61,267 nucleotides of DNA from assembly GCA_028065725.1 (NCBI GenBank), contig JAPTVL010000372.1, positions 1 through 61,267 on the forward strand, given 5' to 3'. The stretch comes from Betaproteobacteria bacterium (lineage in GTDB: Bacteria > Pseudomonadota > Gammaproteobacteria > Burkholderiales > Rhodocyclaceae). Below, piece after piece: positions 7,502 to 15,733 of this stretch (its first letter is position 1; each line of letters begins with the position of its first letter). Below the pieces are notes generated by a model, which was not told the origin of the DNA, did no database searches, and saw nothing but the letters and a program-made list of their open reading frames with translations. The translations under genes were made by a program, and so were the position numbers.

Positions 7502-8481
7502 CCCAGATGACCCACGACGAACAGAAGGCCATCCTGGCCATTACCCTCTTTGCCGCCTTTGCCGATGGCATCAAGGAAGAGCGCGAACGGGACGAGGTGC
7601 GCCGCATCGCCGAAGCCCTTGCCGAGCAGGCCGGCGCCCCCGATCTCGCCCGGCTGTACCAGGATGTGCTGCTCAATCGCGTATCGCTGGAAAGCGCCGC
7701 GACGGCATTGACCGATCGCGAACAACGTCAACTCGCCTATGAGATGGCCTTGTGCGTTTGCGAGGCCGACGGTCGCCTGGGCGATGCGGAGCGACGCTTT
7801 CTCGACGCCCTCACGGCCCTGCTCGGGCTCGATGCGATGCAGGCGGAACTGATCGAGGGGGAGATCGACACCCTGGTCGGCGCGACCGAGACCGCCGTGC
7901 TGCCCATCCGCAGCACGGCGGCGACGCAGCCCCCGTCGACGCCGCGAACGTCCGCAGCGGATCTGGACAAGTCCATCCTCAACTACGCACTGCTCAACGG
8001 CGCCCTCGAACTGCTGCCGCAGTCCTGGGCGTCAATGGCCATCATTCCGCTGCAGATACGCATGGTGTATGGCATCGGCCAGGCGCACGGCGTCGCACTC
8101 GACCAGGGCCACATCAAGGAATTCATCGCCGCCGCCGGCGTCGGGCTGACATCCCAATACCTGGAGCAGATGGGTCGAAAGCTGCTCGGCGGCCTGCTCG
8201 GCAAAGCGGCCGGCAAGACCTTCGGCAAACTCGGCAGCGCCGCCACGGGCATGGCCTTTTCGTTTGCCACCACTTATGCGCTGGGCCAGGTGGCCAAACG
8301 CTACTACGCCGGCGGCCGGGTCATGAACGCCGGGATGCTGCGCGACACGTTCCAGAGCCTGCTCGGCCCCGCCAAGGAGCTGCAGACCCGCTACCTGCCG
8401 CAGATCCAGCAGCAGGCCGCGACACTGGATGCCGGCCAGGTCATGGCCATGATTCGTGACCCGCAGCGGAGCATGGCATGA
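7498..8481 (+). CDS. TerB-like plus DUF697 membrane protein
   Basis: 327 residues. The N-terminal 140 form an all-helical TerB-like domain (TLFAAFADGIKEERERDEVRRIAEAL; EMALCVCEADGRLGDAERRFLDAL). After a Thr/Pro linker, the C-terminal half is DUF697-like with glycine-rich membrane helices (LNGALELLPQSWASMAIIPLQIRMVYGIG; FGKLGSAATGMAFSFATTYALGQVAKRYYAGG). TerB-like domains are linked to metal and stress responses. Starts and ends in ATGA overlaps. Confidence 0.8.
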   Translation: MTQMTHDEQKAILAITLFAAFADGIKEERERDEVRRIAEALAEQAGAPDLARLYQDVLLNRVSLESAATALTDREQRQLAYEMALCVCEADGRLGDAERRFLDALTALLGLDAMQAELIEGEIDTLVGATETAVLPIRSTAATQPPSTPRTSAADLDKSILNYALLNGALELLPQSWASMAIIPLQIRMVYGIGQAHGVALDQGHIKEFIAAAGVGLTSQYLEQMGRKLLGGLLGKAAGKTFGKLGSAATGMAFSFATTYALGQVAKRYYAGGRVMNAGMLRDTFQSLLGPAKELQTRYLPQIQQQAATLDAGQVMAMIRDPQRSMA

Positions 8482-9473
8482 CCGACAGCAGCGTCACCTT
8501 CGCCACCGGCCCGATGTGGGCCGGCTTCATCGTCTTCGTCATCGCCATGCTGGCGCTCGACCTGTTCGTCTTCGGCGGGCGCAAGGCGCACAAGGTTTCC
8601 GTCAAGGAAGCAGCCGCCTGGGTGGCCGTCTGGGTCTCTCTGGCCCTGGCTTTCGCCGGCCTGCTCTGGTGGTACCTCAACGACACCCAGGGCGCCGAGG
8701 TGGCGCGCACCAAGACGCTGGAGTTCCTCGCCGGCTACCTGATCGAACAGTCGCTGTCGGTGGACAACATGTTCGTCTTCGTCATGATCTTCAGCTACTT
8801 CGCCGTGCCGCCGGAACTGCAGCGCCGCGTCCTGCTCTACGGCGTGCTCGGCGCCATCATCATGCGCGCTGGCATGATCTTCGCTGGCGTCTGGCTGGTG
8901 CAGCAGTTCGCCTGGATCCTCTACGTCTTCGGCGCCTTCCTGGTCGTCACCGGCATCAAGATGATCATCTTCGCCGAGGCCGAGCCCGACCTCGAAAAGA
9001 ACCCGCTGCTGCGCTGGCTGCGAGGGCACCTGCGCATCACGCCCGGGTTCCATGGCGAGCGCTTCTTCGTCCGCCAGAACGGCATCCTCTGGGCAACGCC
9101 GATGTTCCTCGTGCTCATCCTGATCGAGGCCAGCGACCTGGTGTTCGCAGTGGACAGCATCCCGGCCATCTTCGCCGTGACCACCGATCCCTTCATCGTG
9201 TTTACCTCGAACATCTTCGCCATCATGGGCCTGCGCGCGCTGTACTTCCTGCTCGCCGACATGGCCGACCGCTTCCATCTGCTGAAGTACGGCCTGGCTC
9301 TCGTGCTGGTCTTCATCGGCGGCAAGATGCTGGCCATGCCCTGGTTCCACATGCCGATCCAGTGGTCGCTGACCATCGTCGCCAGCATCATCGCCGTGTC
9401 GGTGGTGGCCAGCCTGGCGCTGTCGAAGCCGAAGATGAACACCAATACCGTCGCCGCCGGAGAAAAGGCATGA
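8478..9473 (+). CDS. TerC/Alx family integral membrane protein
   Basis: 331 residues with about nine transmembrane segments and the family's acidic motifs: EQSLSVDNMFVFVMIF near residue 95 and EASDLVFAVDSIPAIFAVT near residue 220. TerC/Alx proteins export Mn2+ or support metalation and are named for tellurite resistance or alkaline induction. Coupled by ATGA to the TerB/DUF697 gene upstream and the universal stress gene downstream. Confidence 0.93.
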   Translation: MTDSSVTFATGPMWAGFIVFVIAMLALDLFVFGGRKAHKVSVKEAAAWVAVWVSLALAFAGLLWWYLNDTQGAEVARTKTLEFLAGYLIEQSLSVDNMFVFVMIFSYFAVPPELQRRVLLYGVLGAIIMRAGMIFAGVWLVQQFAWILYVFGAFLVVTGIKMIIFAEAEPDLEKNPLLRWLRGHLRITPGFHGERFFVRQNGILWATPMFLVLILIEASDLVFAVDSIPAIFAVTTDPFIVFTSNIFAIMGLRALYFLLADMADRFHLLKYGLALVLVFIGGKMLAMPWFHMPIQWSLTIVASIIAVSVVASLALSKPKMNTNTVAAGEKA

Positions 9474-9976
9474 GCTCCGCACGCGTTACCCCGGTGCTCG
9501 CCAGCAGCGAAACCGACAGCGAAGGCCGCCTGGTCGGCCTGGTCTACGAGAGTGCACCGCCGCTGCCGGCGCCCGACAGCAATCCCTGGCTGATCGCGGT
9601 GGATAGCTCGGACAACGCCCTGCGCGCCGTCGCCCATGCCGCCGGCCAGGTCGCTGCTATGAATGCCGTGGCCCTGCATCTGGTCCATGTCCAGCCCTGG
9701 CTGTCAAAGGAGGCCGCCGAGGCGGAACTGGCGCACCGCGCCCTGAGCGCCACCGCGCGGGCGCGCGACCTGCTAGATGCCAAGGGCCTGCCGTGGCGCC
9801 TGCACGTGGCGCTGGGCGAGCCGGCGGAACGCATCATCCATCGCGCTGTCAGGATCTCCGCCAGCGGCATCGTCATCGGCAGCCGCGGCCTCAACGTGGT
9901 CGAAAGCCTGCTGTTCGGCTCCGTGGCCTACAAGGTGATGCATCTTTCCCCCTTGCCCGTAATGGTGGTGCCGTGA
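9470..9976 (+). CDS. universal stress protein (UspA family)
   Basis: 168 residues. After a 40-residue variable N-terminus, the Usp fold begins (WLIAVDSSDNALRAVAHAA) and ends with the ATP-binding signature GSRGLNVVESLLFGSVAYKVMHLSPLPVMVV (split G-x2-G-x9-GS pattern). The ATG overlaps the stop of the TerC gene. Role: stress-related nucleotide-binding protein; no specific partner shown. Confidence 0.9.
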   Translation: MSSARVTPVLASSETDSEGRLVGLVYESAPPLPAPDSNPWLIAVDSSDNALRAVAHAAGQVAAMNAVALHLVHVQPWLSKEAAEAELAHRALSATARARDLLDAKGLPWRLHVALGEPAERIIHRAVRISASGIVIGSRGLNVVESLLFGSVAYKVMHLSPLPVMVVP

Positions 9977-10050
9977 GGCTCGCCGTCCAGTCAACGCCAT
10001 CCTCTGGATACCGCTGCGCATAACTTTTTGCAACCCCAAAGGAGACTCAA

Positions 10051-10737
10051 ATGAACCTTGGCCAAGCCCGCGAACAAGCGATCGCCCTGCCCCGTGGCGG
10101 CGAACAGTCCGTGCTCGCCACCAACAGGGTGATCCGCAACACCTACCTGCTGCTGTCGATGACGCTGGCCTTTTCCGCCGTCGTTGCCGCCGCGTCGGTG
10201 GCGCTCAAGCTGCCGCATCCGGGCATCATCCTCACCCTGATCGGCTTCTTCGGCCTGCTGTTCGCCGTGCACAAGCTCAAGGACAGCGGTTGGGGAATTC
10301 TCGCCGTGTTCGCCATGACCGGCTTCATGGGCTACACGCTGGGTCCCGTCATCAGCCGCTACCTGGGCCTGCCCAACGGCGGCGAGATCGTAATGCAGGC
10401 AATGGGCGGCACCGCCGCAATCTTCATTGGCCTCTCGGCCTACGCGGTGACGACGAAGAAGGACTTCAGCTTCATGGGCGGCTTCCTCATGGTCGGCATC
10501 CTGCTCGCCTTCCTCGCCGGACTGGCAGCGATCTTCTTCGAGATCCCCGCGCTGTCGCTGACCGTGTCCGCCGCTTTCGTCCTGCTGATGTCGGGCCTGA
10601 TCCTGTATGAAACGAGCAACATCATCCACGGCGGCGAGACCAACTACGTGCTGGCCACCGTGACGCTGTTCGTCTCGATCTTCAACCTGTTCACCAGCCT
10701 GCTGCAACTGCTGGGCTTCATGAGCGGGGACGATTGA
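10051..10737 (+). CDS. Bax inhibitor-1/YccA family membrane protein
   Basis: 228 residues with seven hydrophobic helices. The N-terminal NRVIRNTYLLLSMTLAFSAV and the C-terminal INDEETS-equivalent (LILYETSNIIHGGETNYVLATVTLFVSIFNLFTSLLQLLG, read in parts) are typical of YccA. YccA modulates FtsH proteolysis of membrane proteins in E. coli. A clear AAAGGAG ribosome site precedes ATG 10051. It continues the stress/membrane gene run after a 74-bp gap. Confidence 0.92.
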   Translation: MNLGQAREQAIALPRGGEQSVLATNRVIRNTYLLLSMTLAFSAVVAAASVALKLPHPGIILTLIGFFGLLFAVHKLKDSGWGILAVFAMTGFMGYTLGPVISRYLGLPNGGEIVMQAMGGTAAIFIGLSAYAVTTKKDFSFMGGFLMVGILLAFLAGLAAIFFEIPALSLTVSAAFVLLMSGLILYETSNIIHGGETNYVLATVTLFVSIFNLFTSLLQLLGFMSGDD

Positions 10738-10742
10738 ACGCG

Positions 10743-11255
10743 ATGGCCGCATTCATCCGGCGCCTGCGGGCGCTGGCGCCCAGCCGCGAGCAACTCGAGG
10801 CCAATCCCTGGCTGCGTCGGCTGGCGCCCTATCTCGCCGACCCGAAACTGTGGTGCTGGTCGCGCCGCGGTGTCGCCATGGGCATGGCGATCGGCCTCTT
10901 CATCGGCTTCCTGATCCCCGTCGCCCAGATCCTGCTTGCGGCCACGGCGGCGGTGGTCCTGCGCGCCAACGTGCCGATCGCCGCCGCCGGCACCTTGGTG
11001 ACCAACCCGCTGACCGTGCCGCCCATCTACTACGCCGCCTATCAGCTGGGAGCCTGGGCGACCGGCACGTCCGCCACAGCGGCTGTCTCGTGGACCGATC
11101 CCGTCAGCATCCTGGAAAGCCTCGGCGCGATCGGCCTGCCGCTGTTCACCGGCCTCGCGATGACGGCATGTTTCGCCGCCGCCGCCAGTTACCTGCTGAT
11201 CTCCCGCGTCTGGATCTGGCACGTTGTCGCGAAGCGGCGCGGGGTGCGGCCGTGA
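10743..11255 (+). CDS. DUF2062 membrane protein
   Basis: 170 residues. The pattern is typical of DUF2062: PYLADPKLWCWSRRGVAMGMAIGLFIGFLIPVAQILLAA, then VTNPLTVPPIYYAAYQLG, then paired C-terminal helices. Function unknown. An in-frame TTG at 10734 overlapping the previous stop is a possible earlier start; I use ATG 10743. The end overlaps the GTG of the next gene. Confidence 0.85.
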   Translation: MAAFIRRLRALAPSREQLEANPWLRRLAPYLADPKLWCWSRRGVAMGMAIGLFIGFLIPVAQILLAATAAVVLRANVPIAAAGTLVTNPLTVPPIYYAAYQLGAWATGTSATAAVSWTDPVSILESLGAIGLPLFTGLAMTACFAAAASYLLISRVWIWHVVAKRRGVRP

Positions 11256-11827
11256 GACTGTTTTCCCCGCTCTACCGGCGGGCCATGGTCTGGGCCCGGC
11301 ATCGGCATGCGCCCTGGTACCTGGGCGGGATCAGCTTCGTCGAATCGTCGTTCTTCCCGGTACCGCCGGACGTGATGCTGGCACCGATGTGCCTGGCGCA
11401 GCCGCACCGGGCATGGCGTCTGGCGCTGCTGACGACGCTCACCTCGGTGGCCGGCGGGCTGTGTGGTTATGCCATCGGCTACTTTGCGATCGATGCCTTG
11501 TTGCCCTGGTTGCAGGAGAGTCGCTACGGGCCGGCCTACCAGACGGCGGTCGCGTGGTTCGGTCAGTGGGGCTTCTGGGCGGTATTCATCGCCGGGTTCT
11601 CGCCGATTCCGTACAAGGTATTCACCATTGCGGCCGGTGCGCTTTCCATGGCGCTCCTGCCGTTCACCCTGGCCTCGCTGATCGGACGCGGCGCGCGCTT
11701 CTTCCTGGTCGCCGCCCTGATGGCCTGGGGAGGTGCGCGCATGGAAGCGGCGCTGCATCGCTACGTCGATCGCCTGGGCTGGGCGACCGTCGCGACCCTC
11801 GCCGTCGGCGTGCTGGCTTTCCGTTGA
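11252..11827 (+). CDS. YqaA/DedA-related membrane protein
   Basis: 191 residues from GTG 11252 overlapping the DUF2062 stop. It has four to five membrane helices and the SNARE-associated/VTT domain pattern: [55 protein letters not shown]. YqaA-type proteins belong to the DedA superfamily, some of which flip phospholipids. Exact role unknown. Confidence 0.85.
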   Translation: MRLFSPLYRRAMVWARHRHAPWYLGGISFVESSFFPVPPDVMLAPMCLAQPHRAWRLALLTTLTSVAGGLCGYAIGYFAIDALLPWLQESRYGPAYQTAVAWFGQWGFWAVFIAGFSPIPYKVFTIAAGALSMALLPFTLASLIGRGARFFLVAALMAWGGARMEAALHRYVDRLGWATVATLAVGVLAFR

Positions 11828-11855
11828 TCGAACCGCTATCTGGAGGAGACCCCCG

Positions 11856-12311
11856 GTGAAACTACGACAAAAACGCATTGCCCTGATAGCCGGCGGCCTG
11901 GTCACGATAGGCGTGGCGACCGCCCTCGTCATGAACGCGCTGAACAGCAACATCGCCTTCTTCGTCACGCCGACCGAAGTGCTGGAAGGCAAGGCGCCGC
12001 AGGACAAGGCCTTCCGCATCGGCGGCCTGGTCAAGGAAGGCTCGATCCGCCGCGACAACCTGACCGTGCATTTCCTGATCACCGATACCGCGAGGGAAGT
12101 CCCGGTCACCTACACCGGCATCCTGCCCGACCTGTTCAAGGAAGGAAAAGGCGCGGTGGCCCAGGGGCGGATCAGGCCCGATGGCAGCTTCGCGGCAACC
12201 GAGGTGCTGGCCAAGCATGACGAAAACTACATGCCGGCAGAAGCGCAGCACGCCATCGATGAGGCGCAAAAGACCGCGCCGAAGTACCAAGCCAACCAGA
12301 CCCGCCTGTAA
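11856..12311 (+). CDS. ccmE: CcmE, heme chaperone of cytochrome c maturation
   Basis: 151 residues from GTG 11856 after a GGAGGAG site. One N-terminal membrane anchor, then the beta-barrel domain with [26 protein letters not shown] and the heme-attachment His in [11 protein letters not shown]. It carries heme to the CcmFH ligase in the periplasm. No other ccm genes are adjacent; the many cytochromes c nearby need the system. The solitary position is unusual. Confidence 0.95.
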   Translation: MKLRQKRIALIAGGLVTIGVATALVMNALNSNIAFFVTPTEVLEGKAPQDKAFRIGGLVKEGSIRRDNLTVHFLITDTAREVPVTYTGILPDLFKEGKGAVAQGRIRPDGSFAATEVLAKHDENYMPAEAQHAIDEAQKTAPKYQANQTRL

Positions 12312-12344
12312 CCCTCAGCAGTTTTCAATCAAAGGAGATCCACA

Positions 12345-13244
12345 ATGAAACGCATCGCAATCGCCCTGTTTGCCGTCGTCATGGGCACCGGCCTGATGGT
12401 CCAGGATGCCGAGGCTGCCAAGCGCCTGGGCGGCGGCAAAAGCACCGGCATCAGCCGTGATTCGACGGTGATGAAGCGCGACGCCATCCCGGCCAAGCCG
12501 GCTGCTGCCCCCACCGCCGCCGCACCGGCCGCCGCCGCGCCGGCAGCCGCCGCCCAATCCGGCATGAGCCGCTGGATGGGCCCGCTGGCAGGCCTGGCCG
12601 CCGGCATCGGCCTCGCCGCATTGTTCTCACATCTGGGTCTCGGTGAAGGTATGGTCAACATCGTCATGATGTTGCTGCTCGGTGCGGCGATCTTCTTCGC
12701 CGTGCGCTGGTTCCTGAGCAAGCGCCAGTCCGCCGCCGCGCAGCCAGCCCTGCAGTACGCCGGCGCCGGCGCGGGCAATGCGGCACGGGCAAACTTCACG
12801 CCGGCGCGATTCGAATCCACGGAAGTCGGCGGTGGTACCACGGCGGCCGCCGCTGCCGCATCCGCGGCGAACATCCCCGCCGGCTTCGATACCGAAGGCT
12901 TCCTGCGCCAGGCCAAGCTCAACTTCATCCGCCTGCAGGCCGCCAACGACCGCGGCGACATGGAAGACATCCGCCAGTTCTGCAGTCCCGAGATGGCCGC
13001 CGAAATCCAGGTACAGTTCCAGGAGCGTAATCAACTCGCCCAGGAGACGGACGTCGTGCAACTCGATGCCGAACTGCTCGATGTCAGCACCGAAGCCAAC
13101 CATGCGCTGGCGAGCGTGCGCTTTTCAGGGCAGATTCGCGAGGAAGCGAATGCGGCGCCCGAAGCCTTCAGCGAAGTCTGGCATCTGAGCAAGCCCGTCG
13201 ACGGCAGTCGCGGATGGACAATCGCCGGTATCCAGCAAGACTGA
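12345..13244 (+). CDS. Tim44-like domain protein
   Basis: 299 residues. A signal or anchor peptide, a low-complexity Ala/Pro stretch (residues 50-70), two hydrophobic helices (GPLAGLAAGIGLAALFSHL; IVMMLLLGAAIFFAVRWFL), then a C-terminal Tim44-like domain (FDTEGFLRQAKLNFIRLQAANDRGD; FCSPEMAAEI; FSEVWHLSKP). Such proteins are common in betaproteobacteria, membrane-bound and of unknown function. AAAGGAG precedes the ATG. The 196 bp after this gene hold no recognisable gene. Confidence 0.88.
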   Translation: MKRIAIALFAVVMGTGLMVQDAEAAKRLGGGKSTGISRDSTVMKRDAIPAKPAAAPTAAAPAAAAPAAAAQSGMSRWMGPLAGLAAGIGLAALFSHLGLGEGMVNIVMMLLLGAAIFFAVRWFLSKRQSAAAQPALQYAGAGAGNAARANFTPARFESTEVGGGTTAAAAAASAANIPAGFDTEGFLRQAKLNFIRLQAANDRGDMEDIRQFCSPEMAAEIQVQFQERNQLAQETDVVQLDAELLDVSTEANHALASVRFSGQIREEANAAPEAFSEVWHLSKPVDGSRGWTIAGIQQD

Positions 13245-13440
13245 GGGTCGGCGGCGGCGATATTTGAATATTGGCAGTCTGGGGCGCTGCTGCCGTCCAT
13301 TTTGAAAAATCTGGCGAGCCGTAATCGCCGGCACCTGGCCGCATTCCGACGCTCGGTTGCCAAACCCGGACGCCGAGACCGCCGCCTTGCCGCCTGTGAA
13401 CCTGTGCCAGGAGCCTGTCGCGAGCAGTCGGCGGGACCGT

Positions 13441-14709
13441 TCACTCCGGTCCCTGCATTTCCTGGTACAGCCCCGCCGCCCATAACCGGTCTTCGCCGCG
13501 CGGCTGCGGGTCTTCGTGCTGGCGCACGGTCTGTGCGATCAGGCCGTCGCCGCGCCGGCGATAGGCAGCCTCGATGCGCATCGCCTCGGGCGGATCGGCA
13601 TCGGTGTGAACCAGGCACACGCTCTCGGGCAAAGTCGGCGCCGGCGCCACGCCGCGCGCACGGGCGATGATGCCGTCGGCGGCGATTTGGCCGAGGCGAA
13701 CTGCCATGTGCGCACTCTTGGGATAAGCGCCGAACAGCGGCGAGACGCGGCCGAGCAGATCGCCAACGAGGAACACGCGTTCGTCGCCGATCGCGTGCAA
13801 GTGCATGGGATCGAAGGCCGCCCAGCCGCCCGGCTGGCCCGCGGCGTCGGTCTCGCTCAGTCCCGCCTGCCAGACCAGGTCGGCCGCCTGCTGTGGCGGA
13901 ATGATGATCGCATCGTCGAACCTGATCTCGTCGAATTCGGTGCGCAGGGTCCTGGCAAAGGGATCGAGCGCTTTCACCGTGGCATGCGTGAGGTGCAGCA
14001 CCTGCGCCTTGTAGCGCTCGGCGAAGACGCGGTTGAAGCGCTGCATGCCGCCACCGGCATCGACCAGCGTGAGCCGCCCGGGAATGCGCCGCGTCTTCAG
14101 CCACCAGGCAATCATCACGGCGCGCTCGTAGGGCGCCGGCGGACAGCGCGCCGGTCCCGGCGGCACGGTCATCAGCAGGTCGCCGCCCTTGAAGGCTTCG
14201 AGCTTGCGCTTGAGCGCGTCAAGTTCGCCGGCGACGTAGCCCGCCGGGAAATCGCGGCGCACGGTGGCGATCGCGCGCGCATCGTCGCCCAGCCAGGGTG
14301 TGTAGTCGTAGCGGATGCCGGCGGCGAGGACCAGCCAATCGTAGTCGAGCGCGCCCTGCGCGGTGTGCAGGCGGCGCCGCTCGCGGTCGATGGCCGTAGC
14401 CTCGGCCTGCAGGTAACGGTAGCCCAGGGTCTGGGCGATGGCCGCATGGTTGCGCGGCGCCAGGGCCTCGGCGCCGCGTCCGACCAGCCACGCATTCGAC
14501 AGCGGCAGCGAACGAAAGGCGGTGTCGCGCTCGATCAGGGTGAGGTCGAGTTCCGGCGCGGTGCGGCGCAACCTTGCCGCCGCAGCGAGTCCACCCCAGC
14601 CGCCGCCGACGATGAGCACGCGCCGTCCGCCCCGCGCCGCCGGCCGACCGAGGGCACCGCCGGCGGCGAGCGCCAGGCTGCCGGCGAGGAAATCGCGACG
14701 GGTCGGCAT
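13441..14709 (-). CDS. flavocytochrome c sulfide dehydrogenase-like flavoprotein
   Basis: 422 residues with a Tat-type leader (TRRDFLAGSLALAAGG). The FAD motif GGGWGGLAAA is at residues 35-44, and VLAAGIRY and FLVGDLLG mark the second FAD segment. Cys189 (PARCPPAPYER) and Cys365 (ESVCLVHTD) are 176 residues apart, the same spacing I recall for the redox disulfide of Allochromatium FccB. A second heme subunit gene is not adjacent. As the last gene of the nos run it may handle sulfur for CuZ assembly, or oxidise sulfide; both are inference. The linker before Cys365 carries a dispersed motif copy. Confidence 0.85.
   Translation of the reverse strand: MPTRRDFLAGSLALAAGGALGRPAARGGRRVLIVGGGWGGLAAAARLRRTAPELDLTLIERDTAFRSLPLSNAWLVGRGAEALAPRNHAAIAQTLGYRYLQAEATAIDRERRRLHTAQGALDYDWLVLAAGIRYDYTPWLGDDARAIATVRRDFPAGYVAGELDALKRKLEAFKGGDLLMTVPPGPARCPPAPYERAVMIAWWLKTRRIPGRLTLVDAGGGMQRFNRVFAERYKAQVLHLTHATVKALDPFARTLRTEFDEIRFDDAIIIPPQQAADLVWQAGLSETDAAGQPGGWAAFDPMHLHAIGDERVFLVGDLLGRVSPLFGAYPKSAHMAVRLGQIAADGIIARARGVAPAPTLPESVCLVHTDADPPEAMRIEAAYRRRGDGLIAQTVRQHEDPQPRGEDRLWAAGLYQEMQGPE
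13631..13653 (-). repeat. dispersed 23-bp motif, copy 3 (inside the FccB-like gene)
   Basis: GGCGT-GGC-GCCGGCGCCGACTTT on the minus strand; two differences. Reads GVAPAPTL in the linker before the C-terminal domain. Confidence 0.65.
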
Positions 14710-14721
14710 CGCCGGCCGGCG

Positions 14722-15339
14722 TCAGCGGCCCTCGACCGCCATTGCCTGGCGGATGCGCTGCGCGATTTCGGCGGCCGGCATGGCGTAGGCGTAGCGGGCG
14801 AGAAAACGACCGTTGGTATCAAGCAGCACCATCCCGGCCGTGTGGTTCATGGTGTAGTTCTCCGGTTTGGCGCCCGGTTCGCGCACCTTCTCGTACTCGA
14901 TGCGGAAGCTATCCGCTGCGCGCCGCACCAGATCGGGCGAGCCGGTCAGGCCGAGGATGCGCGCATCGAAGGCGGCCGTGTATTCGCGCAGGATGTCGCG
15001 GGTGTCGCGCTCCGGATCGATGGTGATGAAAATCGGCTGCAGCCGTTTCGCCTCGTCGCCGAGCAGCGCCAGCACCTGCTTGAATTCCAGCAGCGTGGTC
15101 GGGCAGACGTCGGGGCAGGACACGAAGCCGAAGGTGACGAGCTGAAAACGGCCGCGAAAATCGTCGATGGTCACGGCCCTGCCCTGCGGATCGCGCAGCA
15201 GGTAGCGCGGCAACAGGGCGGCCGGCTCCGGCGCCGCCGGCAGATGCCGGGCGCCGGGCGCGACCTCGGCGCCAAACGCGGTCGTCGGTCCGGCGAGCAG
15301 CGCAGCCAGCAGGGCAGCGCGCGGCAGCAGACGTCGCAT
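14722..15339 (-). CDS. SCO1/SenC family copper chaperone
   Basis: 205 residues, signal peptide ending TAFGAE. The copper site is FGFVSCPDVCPTTL (about residue 75) with the conserved His in YTMNHTAGM. TIDPERDT is also present. Positioned between the small two-Cys protein and the FccB-like flavoprotein at the end of the nos run. A role in CuA loading of NosZ is plausible from context. Two bases separate it from the gene upstream. Confidence 0.93.
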   Translation of the reverse strand: MRRLLPRAALLAALLAGPTTAFGAEVAPGARHLPAAPEPAALLPRYLLRDPQGRAVTIDDFRGRFQLVTFGFVSCPDVCPTTLLEFKQVLALLGDEAKRLQPIFITIDPERDTRDILREYTAAFDARILGLTGSPDLVRRAADSFRIEYEKVREPGAKPENYTMNHTAGMVLLDTNGRFLARYAYAMPAAEIAQRIRQAMAVEGR

Positions 15340-15340
15340 G

Positions 15341-15697
15341 CTACTTCGCTGCGGGCGCTGCTACCGGCAGCGTGTCGGCGAGTTGCAGCGCCAGCTGGTT
15401 GAGCCGGTCGGTCAGGCGGGTGGGGTCCGGACAGGCATTGCCGGAGCGGGTCTGGCCGAGGAAGGCTTCCTGGGTGGCTTCTTCGTAGGCGCTGCCGAAG
15501 CGCTGCGTTTTCGGTGCGTGAGCCAGCATCAACTGTTTGGCACGTGCCGCGAGACTGGTCTCCGAACAGGCCAGCGCCTGCCCATTCACATTGCCCAGCG
15601 CCTTGATCGCCTGCAAGCCGGCCTCGGCATCGGCGGCGAAAGTCGGCGCTGGCAGCACGGCGACCAGTAGCAGGAGCATGTTGCGAAGGTTTTTCAT
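15341..15697 (-). CDS. exported small protein with two cysteines
   Basis: 118 residues. The signal peptide ends at LLLLVAVLPAPTFAADA. The mature part is helical with two Cys (QALACSE and GNACPDP) and no CxxCH, so it is not a cytochrome. I do not recognise the family. It is directly upstream of the SCO gene and downstream of the second nosD, so a periplasmic role in metal-centre assembly can be proposed but not shown. The signal-peptide end is made by a dispersed motif copy. Confidence 0.75.
   Translation of the reverse strand: MKNLRNMLLLLVAVLPAPTFAADAEAGLQAIKALGNVNGQALACSETSLAARAKQLMLAHAPKTQRFGSAYEEATQEAFLGQTRSGNACPDPTRLTDRLNQLALQLADTLPVAAPAAK
15639..15661 (-). repeat. dispersed 23-bp motif, copy 4 (signal-peptide region)
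   Basis: GCCGT-GCT-GCCAGCGCCGACTTT on the minus strand, an exact core match. Reads AVLPAPTF at the signal-peptide cleavage region. Confidence 0.8.
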
Positions 15698-15733
15698 GAG
15701 GCTTTCCTTGGTTGTCCAATCGGGATTGTAGGC

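Noticed and set aside
8391..9482. Minus-strand 363-residue frame over the TerC gene
   Set aside because: His/Asp/Gln-rich shadow of the TerC coding sequence, without family resemblance.
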